Assembly (NCBI GenBank): GCA_019095985.1
Contig: CM032659.1
Span: 30,201,903-30,265,902, forward strand
Direction: 5' to 3'
DNA from: Streblospio benedicti
Taxonomy: Eukaryota > Annelida > Polychaeta > Spionida > Spionidae
DNA length: 64,000 bases
The position numbers and the translations under genes are program-made. Under the pieces are notes generated by a model, which was not told the DNA's origin, did no database searches, and saw nothing but the letters and a program-made list of their open reading frames with translations. This document shows, in pieces, positions 36,751-47,200 of this stretch (the first letter of the stretch is position 1; the number at the start of each line of letters is the position of its first letter).

Positions 36751-36959
36751 GCTAGAGGAATCAGAATTGGCCTCATAGGAGCATAGGTTAGCCCTATGAC
36801 GGCCTCGACTGTCCCGTGCCATGAGGCCTACGCCTGAGAGGGCTGCATGTATGAGACTTTTATCAGTCTTGCCTGTCAGGGCTGCGCAAACAAGACTCCA
36901 AAAAATCATATGACTCGCACTGGCATGGGCTGTGGTCACGTGACAATCCCCTGTGAAAC

Positions 36960-38529
36960 GAAATTGCAGTTTGTTAGCTACAATGAAGTAAACAGTATCA
37001 GTTTCTCATGAACATCAGTCACGAATATGAAATGTGAATTGACATGAAATCAAATATCTAGGGGAGAAAATAAGCTTTGAGCGAGGGCCACTATAAGGGG
37101 TGGGATCATGTTTGAAAGTCTTAATCAATTTCTTTAAATCATTGTAATTTGAAGAGACATGCACAGGTGAATTTCATGTCATTTAAACCTAGGCCTTTTA
37201 TGCCACATAAATAGTACTTGCCATACATTTTTATTAATTCTCTAATTTTCTCACATGAAATGTACCCAACAATCAATGTTTGTAAAGAGTCTTCTTTCCC
37301 TACGACTTTAATGGGTTTTTTTCTGGGAATAAGTGTCTCGTCTTCTGCACGTGGATTTGGATTACTGAGGCATGGCAGTTCTTGTCCATATGTTCAGATG
37401 CAACCCAGCGCCAAGAACATGCGTAATACAAGAGATCTGCTCACTTACCAGTCGAAGGGGAAATGTTTCCCAAAACATAACACCTTGTTGCGTAAATGTA
37501 AGTTTCTGAGCTACCAGCATTATATTGGAATTTACATATTAGTCCGAGTGCAAAGTCCATAAATTTGGGCTAACGCGGATTTTGTTTGATAGAGTTTTTT
37601 TCTCTTTGGATTTTCTTTCTATAGAGTCCCAGTTAACATTTCCAGGTGGGTGTGGAATTCTCACCCTTGGGCAACTCTCACAATCCAAGATGGCGGCCAA
37701 AATGGCCACCAAAATAAGAAACGTCATTCCACCTTGTGAATTTTGGGTTCAGAAAGCCATATTTAAGACTTACTGAACTCAAATTACACAAAGCAGGATA
37801 AACATTGTTATTTACTTGCAAATATATCTGAATTAAGTGTCAAAATTACTGTCAACAGTAGAAAAAGTAGAAAAAACATCTAATATTACAAAATCATTTT
37901 CACATTTTACACAAATATTACGATAAACCTGATGGGGATTAGCCTTGTACACATAGCATATCAAAACCAGACTCTAATGCAACATTGCAGGTGAGGACAT
38001 TGTTTTATTTCTATATTCACCAATAATTTCAGAGTATCTATGCGGTGGCTTTTTGAATTGCACTACCATTTTGTAGCTATAGCGCTGGGAAGTTCTTCAG
38101 CGAGACGTTATTTAAATGGGTACTTAACGCGAATGTAGCCATCACTGGATCATGCTAACCAACACGTTTTCGTCAGACCAGAAAATGGCGTGAGTCTAGT
38201 CAGTCGATTCGGAGTAAACATAGAACAATAATCCTTTAGTAGCTCATATGATTTTCATCCGAACGTTTTCATATTAACAGTACACATTCTGAAGACTGAC
38301 TCGTTTCTTATTTTCATCATAATGAATAATAAAATATATAGCAAGAGTCCGATTTGGACAAAATCGAGTAATAGGCAATACATTTGACAGCAAACGCCGA
38401 AGCTGTGCGTTAGACGTGGGGATGGATGTGATTAATGGTCAAATTAAACTATTTAGTTAAAACAATTACATAGACTTATATATATGAATGGAATCGCATC
38501 TTACTGCAGATGATTTCCATCAAAATTAT
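36960..38529. other. Unannotated stretch left of the gap
   Basis: No gene or repeat pair could be supported. GATGGCGGCCAAAATGGCC at about 37690 resembles motifs near 45772 and 59520, a short shared repeat at most. Missing symplekin N-terminal exons would be expected somewhere between 33979 and GALNT-A, but none is visible here. Confidence 0.45.
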
Positions 38530-39081
38530 ATATTAATACGACAATGTATAAGAGAGATATGATCCAATATATCTGTGAGGTAAAATATATTTTCTTTATT
38601 AATGAGATTCTAAATCTTAAATTTTTTGATTTTGGTTTAAAAAGTAAAGAATTTTTTAACAAAAAATTTCTGTCCCCCCATAACCATTATTTGTCGGGGG
38701 AAAAAGGTATTTCCTGTTTGAACTCCATGTCCATGCTTTTCCCTTTTAAAAAATATTTTCCCTGTTGGGTTTTGGGGAGTGAAAAAATTAAAGGTCTCAG
38801 CCCAAAAAATCTAATGTGAATTTTAAAATTAATAACCAGCCCCCACCCGCTTTGCTTTAGGCCAATAATTTATTTTTCCAAAATATTACCCCTGCTGGGG
38901 GAAAAATTGGGGTAACCACCTTCCCAGACCTGGGGAAGGCCTACCAATTAACCCAAAAACCCTTATCAAATAAATTTAAAAATCTGGTACCTATGGAAAA
39001 AATTAAAAAAAGGGGTATTTTTGGGGTGGGGTGAAAAAACACAAAAAAAAATTTAATAAAAATGTAAAACCAGTCTACGCG
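38530..39081. other. Low-quality contig end
   Basis: Composition changes abruptly: nearly every base is in a run (AAAA, GGGG, CCCC, TTTT) and dinucleotide variety is low, up to the first N. This is what an uncorrected contig end looks like, so translations here should not be trusted. Confidence 0.7.
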
Positions 39082-39181
39082 NNNNNNNNNNNNNNNNNNN
39101 NNNNNNNNNNNNNNNNNNNNNNNNNNNNNNNNNNNNNNNNNNNNNNNNNNNNNNNNNNNNNNNNNNNNNNNNNNNNNNNNN
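39082..39181. other. Assembly gap of exactly 100 N
   Basis: A 100-base gap is the usual placeholder for unknown size. It cuts GALNT-A inside an exon. Confidence 0.98.
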
Positions 39182-42100
39182 AGGCCCCAGTTGAAGCCGC
39201 CGACCTGCACCTGGAACAACAGACGCTTACATCAATGCATAATAGTCGACAGAGTCACAGAAGGACAAATTTTACTCAAAATCTGAAAACTCTAGGTTAT
39301 GTATAACTCAATCACACTATCCTTTTCATTCATGTAATTATTGTACATCTGACTTTTAAGTTTACTCTGAGAACTTGAAATCACAGATAACTCAAATTTT
39401 GTCATTGCCTCCCTAAGGCTCCCTTCCAACTTTGAATTCTACGAGTTCACCAGTACACATAAATAGGAATTAATGTGGAAAGATGAAAGCTGTGTAAGTC
39501 TTCTCAAATTAAACTCAATGACAAGCGTATCGCATGGCAGAGAACAGGGCGGTGATAGGAATTTATGAAGCAGAAGAGTTTGCAAGAAGCGTTTTCAGAG
39601 AGATTCTTCACCTCTTTGATCCTGTAGTTTGATATCTCGAGCGTGTCGTCGTTGATGATGATGATCATGGGGGTGAGCACGTTGGACCAACTGTCTGCGA
39701 TCCGGTCCGCCAGCGGCTCCAGCCAACCTGCAACCCAGAGAGAGCATGGCACGTACATGTAATACACATTTGTCAGTATGAAGGAAAGTTTACTGTATTA
39801 AAAAGTGGGCCACTGCGCAGCCTGATGCGCATATTGTTATTGTATGGTTTATCGCTCACCTAGGTCAGCATTATTGCAAAGCCAAGGGGAAATTCATCAA
39901 GAAATCACAATATCAAAGAATTATGCACATGTACACTTTTGATCCCCTACTTCTTGTATACTAATTGTACCTTAAAAATACAGATTTCATCATTTTGTGT
40001 CATTTTCATCAGCAATTACCAATAATTTTATGAAGTGCATTCTACTAATATTGATCTGTGTGCTTGTGATTGGTGTTGAAAGGCCTGAATATTAATTACA
40101 GTACACCATAAGTATATACAGCGCAGTTCTGCTCTTTTTGATTTCTTATTACACCTAGTATTTGTACAGACCTATTAATATTGCAGTTCCATCACGGAAT
40201 ACAGACGTTGCCTCCTAAAATACTACATTTAGCATAATGAGCATAGAAATAACAAAAATCTACTACGAATTACCAATATATTAACATATCCTAAAGCATA
40301 GGCAGATCCAGGGGGCACAGCGGGCAGGTGCCCCTTATTCCCACCAAAATACCTACTTTTTTGGCACGCATACAAAACCCATGAAATCCCTTCAGTGCAC
40401 CCCCCGCCTCTTCTGAAAACCTACTAGACCTGTCTATCCTAACTTACTAATATACAGGCGTATTGGTACAATACCTGTAGTGCACTCGCAGTGGGAGTCC
40501 AGGAACACAAGCATGTCCGCGGTGGCAGCTGCCGCCCCCACCAGACGGGCCCGGATCAGTCCTTCCCGCCGCTTGTTCCGGATTAGATGTACCTTGGGAT
40601 ACTGGGCAATGTAGTCCTCCAGGGGCTTGCCCAGGTGCGCTGCAGATGACATACATTCACATTTGATTTATTAACATTGTCACCAGCAAATGGATGGCAA
40701 TTTTGATGTCTGAGTAGCAGCCAGAGCTGATTTCTAAGTCGCCACGACTTGTTAGTTAACAAGAAGGGTCGGCAAGGTGCATATGACATTCCTAGGATTT
40801 TTTGTATGACGAGCACATGGGTACTGGGTGATGGACACCTCCAGGGCAGGCCTCACATGCCCTGTGAGGGAAACACAAACTCACAGACAGACACAGACAC
40901 ATACATACCATTTACACTTTTTCTTGGTGGAGTAGTCATTCCTACACTTGCAACATAGATTGTAAGCTCAAATTTACAAGTACATGTACTTGCATGCGTG
41001 TCTCATTTACCCTGGCAGTCATAAATGGTTCAGACCAAGGTATTGGACTCAACGTGCCAAGCCTAAAAGGTCAAATGTCGTGTTATGAATATGTTTAAAT
41101 CATGAAACAACTTTGTAAATAAACTAAAAGTAAAAATAAGAAAACAAGGACACTCATTTTGATTGTGTATTTTAATGGTCAAAGGTTAGTACCTTTTGTT
41201 AAAAATTTAGCATTACCATTCCACCTATTTGACCACTCCTACTATACAATACCTCAGCATGTTGCCTTTTCCAAAAATTGGTCATGAATATATGAACTAT
41301 GTCAGACACAAAGTGCCAAGCCAAAAAGGTCAAACTTTGTGTTCTGACGATGGTTAAATCATGAAAAGTAAAATAAGAAAACAAGGAGGACACTCATACA
41401 TGGACATGTTGTCGTTAATGGTGTGCATATTGTAAAGTCGTGAGAGCAAGACTTGGATCACGACTATCAACCACCACATTTATATTTACATTTACACAAA
41501 CTCACGCATGGTTGAGTTGTCGTCCACGAGGAAGACCTCCTTGAGCAGCTCTGGCGGCGAGCGGTCGATCACCGAGTGCATGGTCCTCAGGAGGCCGGAC
41601 CAGCCCTCGTCCACGAAGATGATCACCACAGCCACGGTCGGCATCTCCGACAGCGGACGGTACTTCACCTGCCGGCACCTGCATGGCACAGCGCGGAGGA
41701 TGTACGTAAAAGTCTGGTGATTTGGTAGACAGTTTATGGTTTCATTTGATTGGATTGTTATTCTTTTTCTGCTCTGTTAAGTTCTAAAGATGCTCAAAAA
41801 TATGAATAATACCTGTTGGTCAAGAAAGTCTTTATTTTACAAGTTTCAATAAACTACAGTATCTGTTTCAATAAAATTGGTTGTGCTTGTTCCAAAAACT
41901 GCAGGGCCAGAACAGTGATAAAGCACAAGCTCGTTCTAGCAATTTTTCTGAGATTTCGAGGCCAATTTCATTTCTCTTCAACTGCATAATGAATTAGTAG
42001 TTTTTTTTAAAAAATATTGTCCATCTTGAGCATTTTACTGCATACTTTCCCTACACTTTGAAGAGTGTTTACTGTATACATGTATAATAATGTGGAAGGC

Positions 42101-43910
42101 AGCTTTAAGTTTGTTGCTGCATCAACATTAGGATATGGCCTGCACTTATGTGCTCACCCTAACTACCCTGCCACACCAACACTAAGAAAATGTAATTGTC
42201 ATGGGCCGTTTGACTTGTCTGTGAGCTTTTACATATATAAAACTCATGAAATATATAGGTTGTACCCCACATTTTTTCAACAACCTGGACAGAAGTACTA
42301 GGGTATTAATGTAAACAAAATTTCATTTATGTAATATTTTCAGAAATTTCAACTCATTGGTCATTCTATAGTATACCTACTGGGAATATAAATGAATGAT
42401 AATTTGCATGTTTAATATATTCCTGTAACAGCCAAATATATCTATTTTGATTGTTGGGGTACATTATGTTCAAACGCAATTTTCAGTAATAAAGCTACCA
42501 TTTACGTACGGCCATCACACACCATTGTAAAGCACAGAGAATGAGGCATCAGAAAATCATAATGTCATATGTTCACCTAAATTTGCACCAATTTGTCAAA
42601 AACGGAGTCCCGGCCCCGCCTATGTAGAGCGAGTCATATAGCAAAAATGTGATGGTGATTTGCCTTAAACCATGATTGTGAATTGTGAACTGTCTGTAGT
42701 TAAGTACGTGAAATGTGATGGAACCTATTATTGGTGACTGGTGATCTGCTCATTACAAACGCTGTGACTGGTGATTTGCTCTAAATCTTGAGCGTGAATT
42801 GTGAATTACCTGTATTTAAGTGTGTGAAATGTGATGAAAATATGATGCAACCTATTAGATTACCATTCCTAGGGATTGGTGAAAGACAATGAAATGTATT
42901 GGTGACTGGTGATTTAGGAAAAAAATGTTGGTGAATGGATCTTCATCAAGACTACATGTAATTTTCATGTACAGTGCATTCTCCAATAAAGACCACCTCT
43001 GTTGAGACCACATCTCTAATAAGACCACTTTTCATGGCCCCAAACCTTCATAAAGCTACCAAAATGAGTCTGTGTATAGAGACCACATCTCCATTGCGAA
43101 CACCAAACACTGGTCCCAAAGGTGGTACTAATAGAGAGGTTCTACTGCACCCATTACCTATGTAGGCCCACTCACATGGGGTCCCTAGTGTCGTCGATGT
43201 TGCGGTGCAACGAGGTGCCAATGATAGGTTCCATCACATTTCACGCACTTAAATACAGGCAATTCACAATTCACAATAAAGATTTAGGGCAAATCAACAA
43301 TCAAAGTTTTTTTTCTATATGACCCCCAAAGGCAGATCAGGGGGGGGCACAGGGGCCCCGCCCCTCCTTTCCCACCAAAATAGTTCATTTTCATAGGGGT
43401 TTTTTCATTGTCTTAATGGTCTTTTCCGAAAACCTGGATCTGCCTATGTGACCCCCTCCTATCACACTCACATGGGGTCCCGTGTGTCGTCGATGTTGCG
43501 GTGCAGGCTGATGCGGTCGCTGACGTAGCTGTTGTAGGCGTTCTCCTCCCCAGCCGCTCCGGTCGTTTCACCCTGCCTGCCCTCGCCTGGGGGTGGCAGG
43601 TGTGTGTGCTTCACCACGTATGACCCGACCCTCGTGTCTGTGGGACCCAGGGGGCAGAGGTGTGTGTGTCTGTGTGTGTGTATTGTGTGTGTGTGTGTGT
43701 GTGAGTGGATAGCTGGGGTGTTGGACTCGTGTGTGTGTGTGTGGGGGGGTGGTGTGTGTGGGGTGTGTGTGTGTGTGTAATGGTCAAGATATGTGTGTGT
43801 GTGTGTGTGCGGACGCCAGCCCTCGCCTGCAGTGACGCAGCAGCGGTGGGGTGCAGGGTTTGGGTCTATGTTGTGTGTGTGTGTGTGTGTGTGTGTGTGG
43901 TGTGTTCTGT

Positions 43911-43957
<47 letters not shown>

Positions 43958-46900
43958 GTGTGTGTGTGTGCGTGTGGGTGGGGGGTGTGTGTGGGAAGGG
44001 GGGATATGCAGTCAAGAAATCCCATATTCCTTATGACTTTCTTCCATGGCCTTCTTTTCCCACAACCCTATTTTTTTGCTTGTTTTTCCCACATCCCACT
44101 TCCATGAAATCCCATATCTATGTTTTTTTGCCTTTTCCCCCCACATTCCTATTTTTTGGCTTATCCCCCACTTCCTTACAAAGACGCCCCACTCGTGACC
44201 TGCTGAAGGTCGCGGGTTCGATTCCCGGCGGTCGGGTTTGGTTGTGGGTGTTGAGGAAATTCACATTAGTTGCTCGAAGCTCCGTGACACTTATATGTTA
44301 CTTGGTCATTGTGTTGCAGAAACTGTGAGTGAGTGGTTGTGTGGGTGATTAGCATTGTGCGCTGAATGTGCTGCCGATAGAAGTGTGCGAGAAATGATCC
44401 AATACTCGGATCACGACTACAAGCCACCACATTCTCATTTATCTCATGCTACAAACGAAGGAGACAACTACAACCCCGCTACCGGGGATATTTGTATTCA
44501 CATGTACGAAAGTTTGTTAAAAGTGATTTTCAGATAAAACTTGGTTAGCATGTAATGTGATTTAGAATCAATATACAGGGATTGCATAATCAAAAGGAGA
44601 TTACGCCGCTAAGCAATCCAATATTAGATACATAGTTTGGCCTGAGTCATCTTCATTCAATTAATTTATTTCAATGACAACCTCGTCTGCCACTATACAT
44701 ACTGTTATTGAGAATAGTCCAAACATAGAATAATACGGGCGTTTTGATTACGGTGAGCAGACGAATTGATAAGCGGAGAACAGTTGTATTTTTGTATCTA
44801 TAACATTTGGTTTTTACATTAAAATATGAGGCATAGAGCGATGAGAATGAAATGTAAAAGATTTTTTTTTGTTGGAGGAAAATGTACAATGAGGAAATGA
44901 ATGATATTTGCTATAAATACTAACATGCTCCAACCTTTTTCTATAATCATTTTTATGCACTCTAATATAGTCTTTATGTCAATGTCTACTGCTATTTGGT
45001 CAATATATTTTCGTTTGATTCACCATAGAAATACGATAATGAATATTTTTATATTCAAGCTTTTTGGTGTCAACCAATTTGTAATTACACATGTACTTGT
45101 TCTAGTTAGTGGTGTTGTTTAGCTTTTATGTGTATTAAACTAACAATGTCTTTTGAAGTGTGATTATGAATGAATAAATCAAATCAAATACGAGAGGCTC
45201 ACAGTATGACGTTACAGCATGCACACTGGGCAAATTTGAATGAAGCCTGCTGCCAAGCGTGTAGGTATATTTTACTAACAACAAAATTCCACTGCTGCCT
45301 ACAATGTTTGCATTGCATCAAGTACTCACTAGATGTAGCATTGCTTAATAATCAATAAGACAGGTAAAACTTTCATTCAGTCTTTCAAAGTGTGAGTTAA
45401 TAGCCTTTAGTCGTCGAAACTGTCAATCAATCGGGGTCGTCCATTTTTGGGGCTCGAAGAAAAAGTTAACCAACTCCCGATCAACATTTTAAAATGTGGG
45501 GTGACACCCCCCACCTACGCTAAAGCAAAAGTCCTCTACATAGTCATTGCATATTTGGACAATTGCTAAAAGAAAATATTTGAAACAATATACCTTAATA
45601 GTGTGATAAAAAAGAGTTCAGCGACCCCCCACTCCCCAAAGCAAAGGTATCGGAACAGTTGGACCCCCCCACCTTTTTGGACAACCCCCCGGTACCATTA
45701 TTTATGATCGTTCCCTTAATCTGTACCATATTTTCAGTATAAAAATTATGGTGTTCATTTTGAAATTCAAGATGGCGGCTGAAACTAAAGTCATCTGACG
45801 TTTGTCCTGCTTTTAAATGAAAGAGCATATCAAAATTGACACACACTAAACTGAACTTTGTGTACATATTTGAGTTAAGCTTGCCCTAGCGTACCTGGCT
45901 TGTCCCTGTTGACCGGGACGTTGATCTGGAGCTGGTCCTCCCGCCGCTCCTGCTCCTGCTCCACGCCGTTGATCCAGACGCGCTTTGCCCCGTCCTTGCC
46001 CAGCACCACCTGATCCAAACAACACCACGCTAATGACAGGGGGTCACAGGGGCATGGGAACTTTTTGTAAGGGGGTGGGGTCACATTTGCGAGGGAGCGC
46101 GTAGTGATTGAGCTGGGGAGGTTATAGGAGGCGGGAGAACGCCAAGATTTTTTCCAATCTCCCACATTTCAATACCTAAACCATGTGCGAGCGCAATAAA
46201 ATATCGCAGACGCTATACTTAAAACCGGCTCCCTTATTTAGACTGCTCATTTGATTTTGTAAGCCATGTTTTTTTTCTCACAAAATCACCAATTTCTTCC
46301 CTCGATTTTTATATTCACAATTAACGTTTGCAAATCATACTCTCTAGTTCCGTATTATGGGCAGGCAGGTAGACTGTGAAATCTCTCGACATTTTTGCCA
46401 ATGTTCATTTATGGGGAAAGTCTCGTTGTTGACGACGAGGGAGGTAAGAAGAGGAGACGATGGCTATAAATGCTGTGATGTCCGGGGCATAATCCCATAG
46501 GGAAATTTTGAAATGTTATATGCTCTCATGTGGAATCTGAGCAATTTCCCGCGCCATTTTGTTCATATAAAACTGTCTTCAATTTAAAACGTGAAAGTTT
46601 TTCTCAATTTAAAACAAACTGGGGACAGGTTTGAACCTTCAGAGCCCCGTCCCCCACCCACCTCGAATCTGTTTTGGAATGCCATTTAATACATATGGAT
46701 ACACGATGTTCATAAAGACGTGTTTATCACGTGTCCCCACGTAAAGGTTACATTACGGGACGACTGACAACTAACAGAGGCTACCAATTAAATTGTCATA
46801 TCCTGTAATGTTGTCACTACGATTTACTACATACACTGTATACGCCTATATAGTTCACTACTTTTATGTCTACCCGTACATTGTAATACGTATAGTACGC

Positions 46901-47200
46901 CGGCAAAACTGTGATCGCACACATAAAAACACCCACCTTTTTTACTTGCTTGCCATGTTCGCCTCTCCCCGGGCCTAGGCTCTTGGCCTCCTCGGCTGCT
47001 GGTGGGGGATGCCCGGGCTCCACCGGCACCCCGCCCCCTGCCCCCTCCTGCTCCTCACGACGACCAACGCTACGCCGGGCGGCAACGGGCCCCTCAGAGT
47101 CAGCCTCGCGGATAGAAGCCAGAAACGTGTATCCAAACGACAAAAGGAACGCCCCGAGAAGCAGCTTCTTCACGAAGCCGAAACGACGCAGCCGAAACAT
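39182..47200 (-). CDS. Polypeptide N-acetylgalactosaminyltransferase, paralog A (3' end in gap)
   Basis: Type II Golgi enzyme that transfers GalNAc from UDP-GalNAc to Ser/Thr. Exons: 46937-47200, 45895-46009, 43472-43586, 41506-41678, 40475-40639, 39612-39727, then 39204 leftwards into the gap; all phases agree (316 codons to the last full junction). The ATG at 47200 gives [20 protein letters not shown], basic residues then a membrane anchor (about 11-30), then a proline/glycine-rich stem. The GT1 region has [17 protein letters not shown] and the D-x-H metal motif DSH (270-272), then [14 protein letters not shown] and GGFNWG. Oddities: FVDEGW (186-191) replaces the family's FHNE(A/G)W, and MIIIINDDT replaces the usual (I/V)I(D/E)VI(N/S)xDT. 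The second half (WGGEN and lectin domain) is lost in the gap. GALNT-B upstream is its tandem paralog. Confidence 0.93.
40299..40438. repeat. AGGCAGATCC dispersed repeat
   Basis: Starts ATAGGCAGATCCAGG and ends near ACCTGTCTAT, with internal CCCACCAAAATACCTACTTTT. It shares this layout with 43329-43447, 51150-51287, 56631-56758 and 60049-60213. Ends are short inverted repeats (AGGCAGATCC / GGATCTGCCT), so it is MITE-like. Confidence 0.8.
41035..41397. repeat. Direct duplication of about 110 bp
   Basis: 41047-41157 (GTGCCAAGCC, AAAAGGTCAAA, TAAATCATGAAA, AGAAAACAAGGACACTCAT) recurs at 41300-41397 with small losses. It lies in a GALNT-A intron. Confidence 0.78.
41425..41495. mobile_element. SINE tail fragment
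   Basis: GTCGTGAGAGCAAGACTTGG, then ATCACGACTAT and CAACCACCACATTTATATTT. The same tail ends the SINE-like units at 44185, 54095, 62005 and 62760. It stops within about 10 bp of the splice donor of GALNT-A exon 41506-41678. Confidence 0.72.
41690..42640. other. GALNT-A intron, no element recognised
   Basis: Plain AT-rich intron sequence. No exon-like open frame with splice sites and no repeat that pairs elsewhere in the window. Confidence 0.5.
42640..42930. repeat. GTGAATTGTGAACTG-type degenerate repeat
   Basis: Irregular repeats of GTGACTGGTGATTTGC and GTGAATTGTGAA units with GTACGTGAAATGTGATGG. Part of it is present inverted at 43225-43310 (CCATCACATTTCACGCACTT), on the other side of a MITE and an exon fragment. 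Confidence 0.7.
42973..43148. mobile_element. pogo-like MITE, copy in GALNT-A intron
   Basis: Opposite orientation to 4880-5055: starts CAGTGCATTCTCC, contains AAACCTTCATAAAGCTACC and ends AATAGAGAGGTTCTACTG. Length 176 bp, the same as the copy at 4880, with TA at both edges. Confidence 0.82.
43176..43210 (-). pseudogene. Duplicated 3' fragment of a GALNT-A exon
   Basis: The last 34 coding bases of the exon at 43472-43586 ([12 protein letters not shown]) and its GTGAGT donor are repeated here with two base differences. No matching 5' part of the exon is present, so it is a fragment. It lies 260 bp downstream of the real exon, between a MITE and an AGGCAGATCC repeat. Confidence 0.85.
43329..43447. 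repeat. AGGCAGATCC dispersed repeat
   Basis: Copy with AAAGGCAGATCAGG at the left, CCCACCAAAATAGTTCATTT inside and CCTGGATCTGCCTATGTG at the right. Its right end is 19 bp from the donor hexamer of exon 43472-43586. Confidence 0.82.
43640..43990. repeat. (GT)n low-complexity tract
   Basis: Long, interrupted GT repeats; CA repeats in the sense of GALNT-A. It starts about 55 bp upstream of the acceptor of exon 43472-43586 in transcript direction. The long His-Thr and Cys-Val open frames across it are artefacts. Confidence 0.95.
44185..44460 (+). mobile_element. tRNA-derived SINE
   Basis: The head contains a strong pol III B box (GGTTCGATTCC within GTCGCGGGTTCGATTCCCGG). Then comes a middle part with GTGATTAGCATTGTGCGCTG and AATGTGCTGC, and a tail with GGATCACGACTACAAGCCAC, CACATTCTCATTTA. 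Head, middle and tail recur at 62005-62385. Confidence 0.72.
45430..45725. repeat. C-rich dispersed repeat in GALNT-A intron
   Basis: Contains CACCCCCCACC, GGACCCCCCCACC, GGACAACCCCCCGG and ATTATTTATGATCGTTCCCTTAA, a layout common to MITE-like repeats with GGG/CCC runs. No second full copy in the window; AGGGATCGTTCACAAAAGAC at 63094 may be a relic. Confidence 0.5.

Noticed and set aside
38544-39306. Open frames around the N gap
   Set aside because: They run through distorted sequence and N bases; only the edge at 39182-39204 is a supported exon piece.
44200-44240. Functional tRNA gene
   Set aside because: A good B box but no cloverleaf with paired acceptor stem; the sequence continues as a SINE seen elsewhere.
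43468-44328. Long open frames rich in His-Thr or Cys-Val on both strands
   Set aside because: Dinucleotide GT repeat read out; only the GALNT-A exon at 43472-43586 is real.
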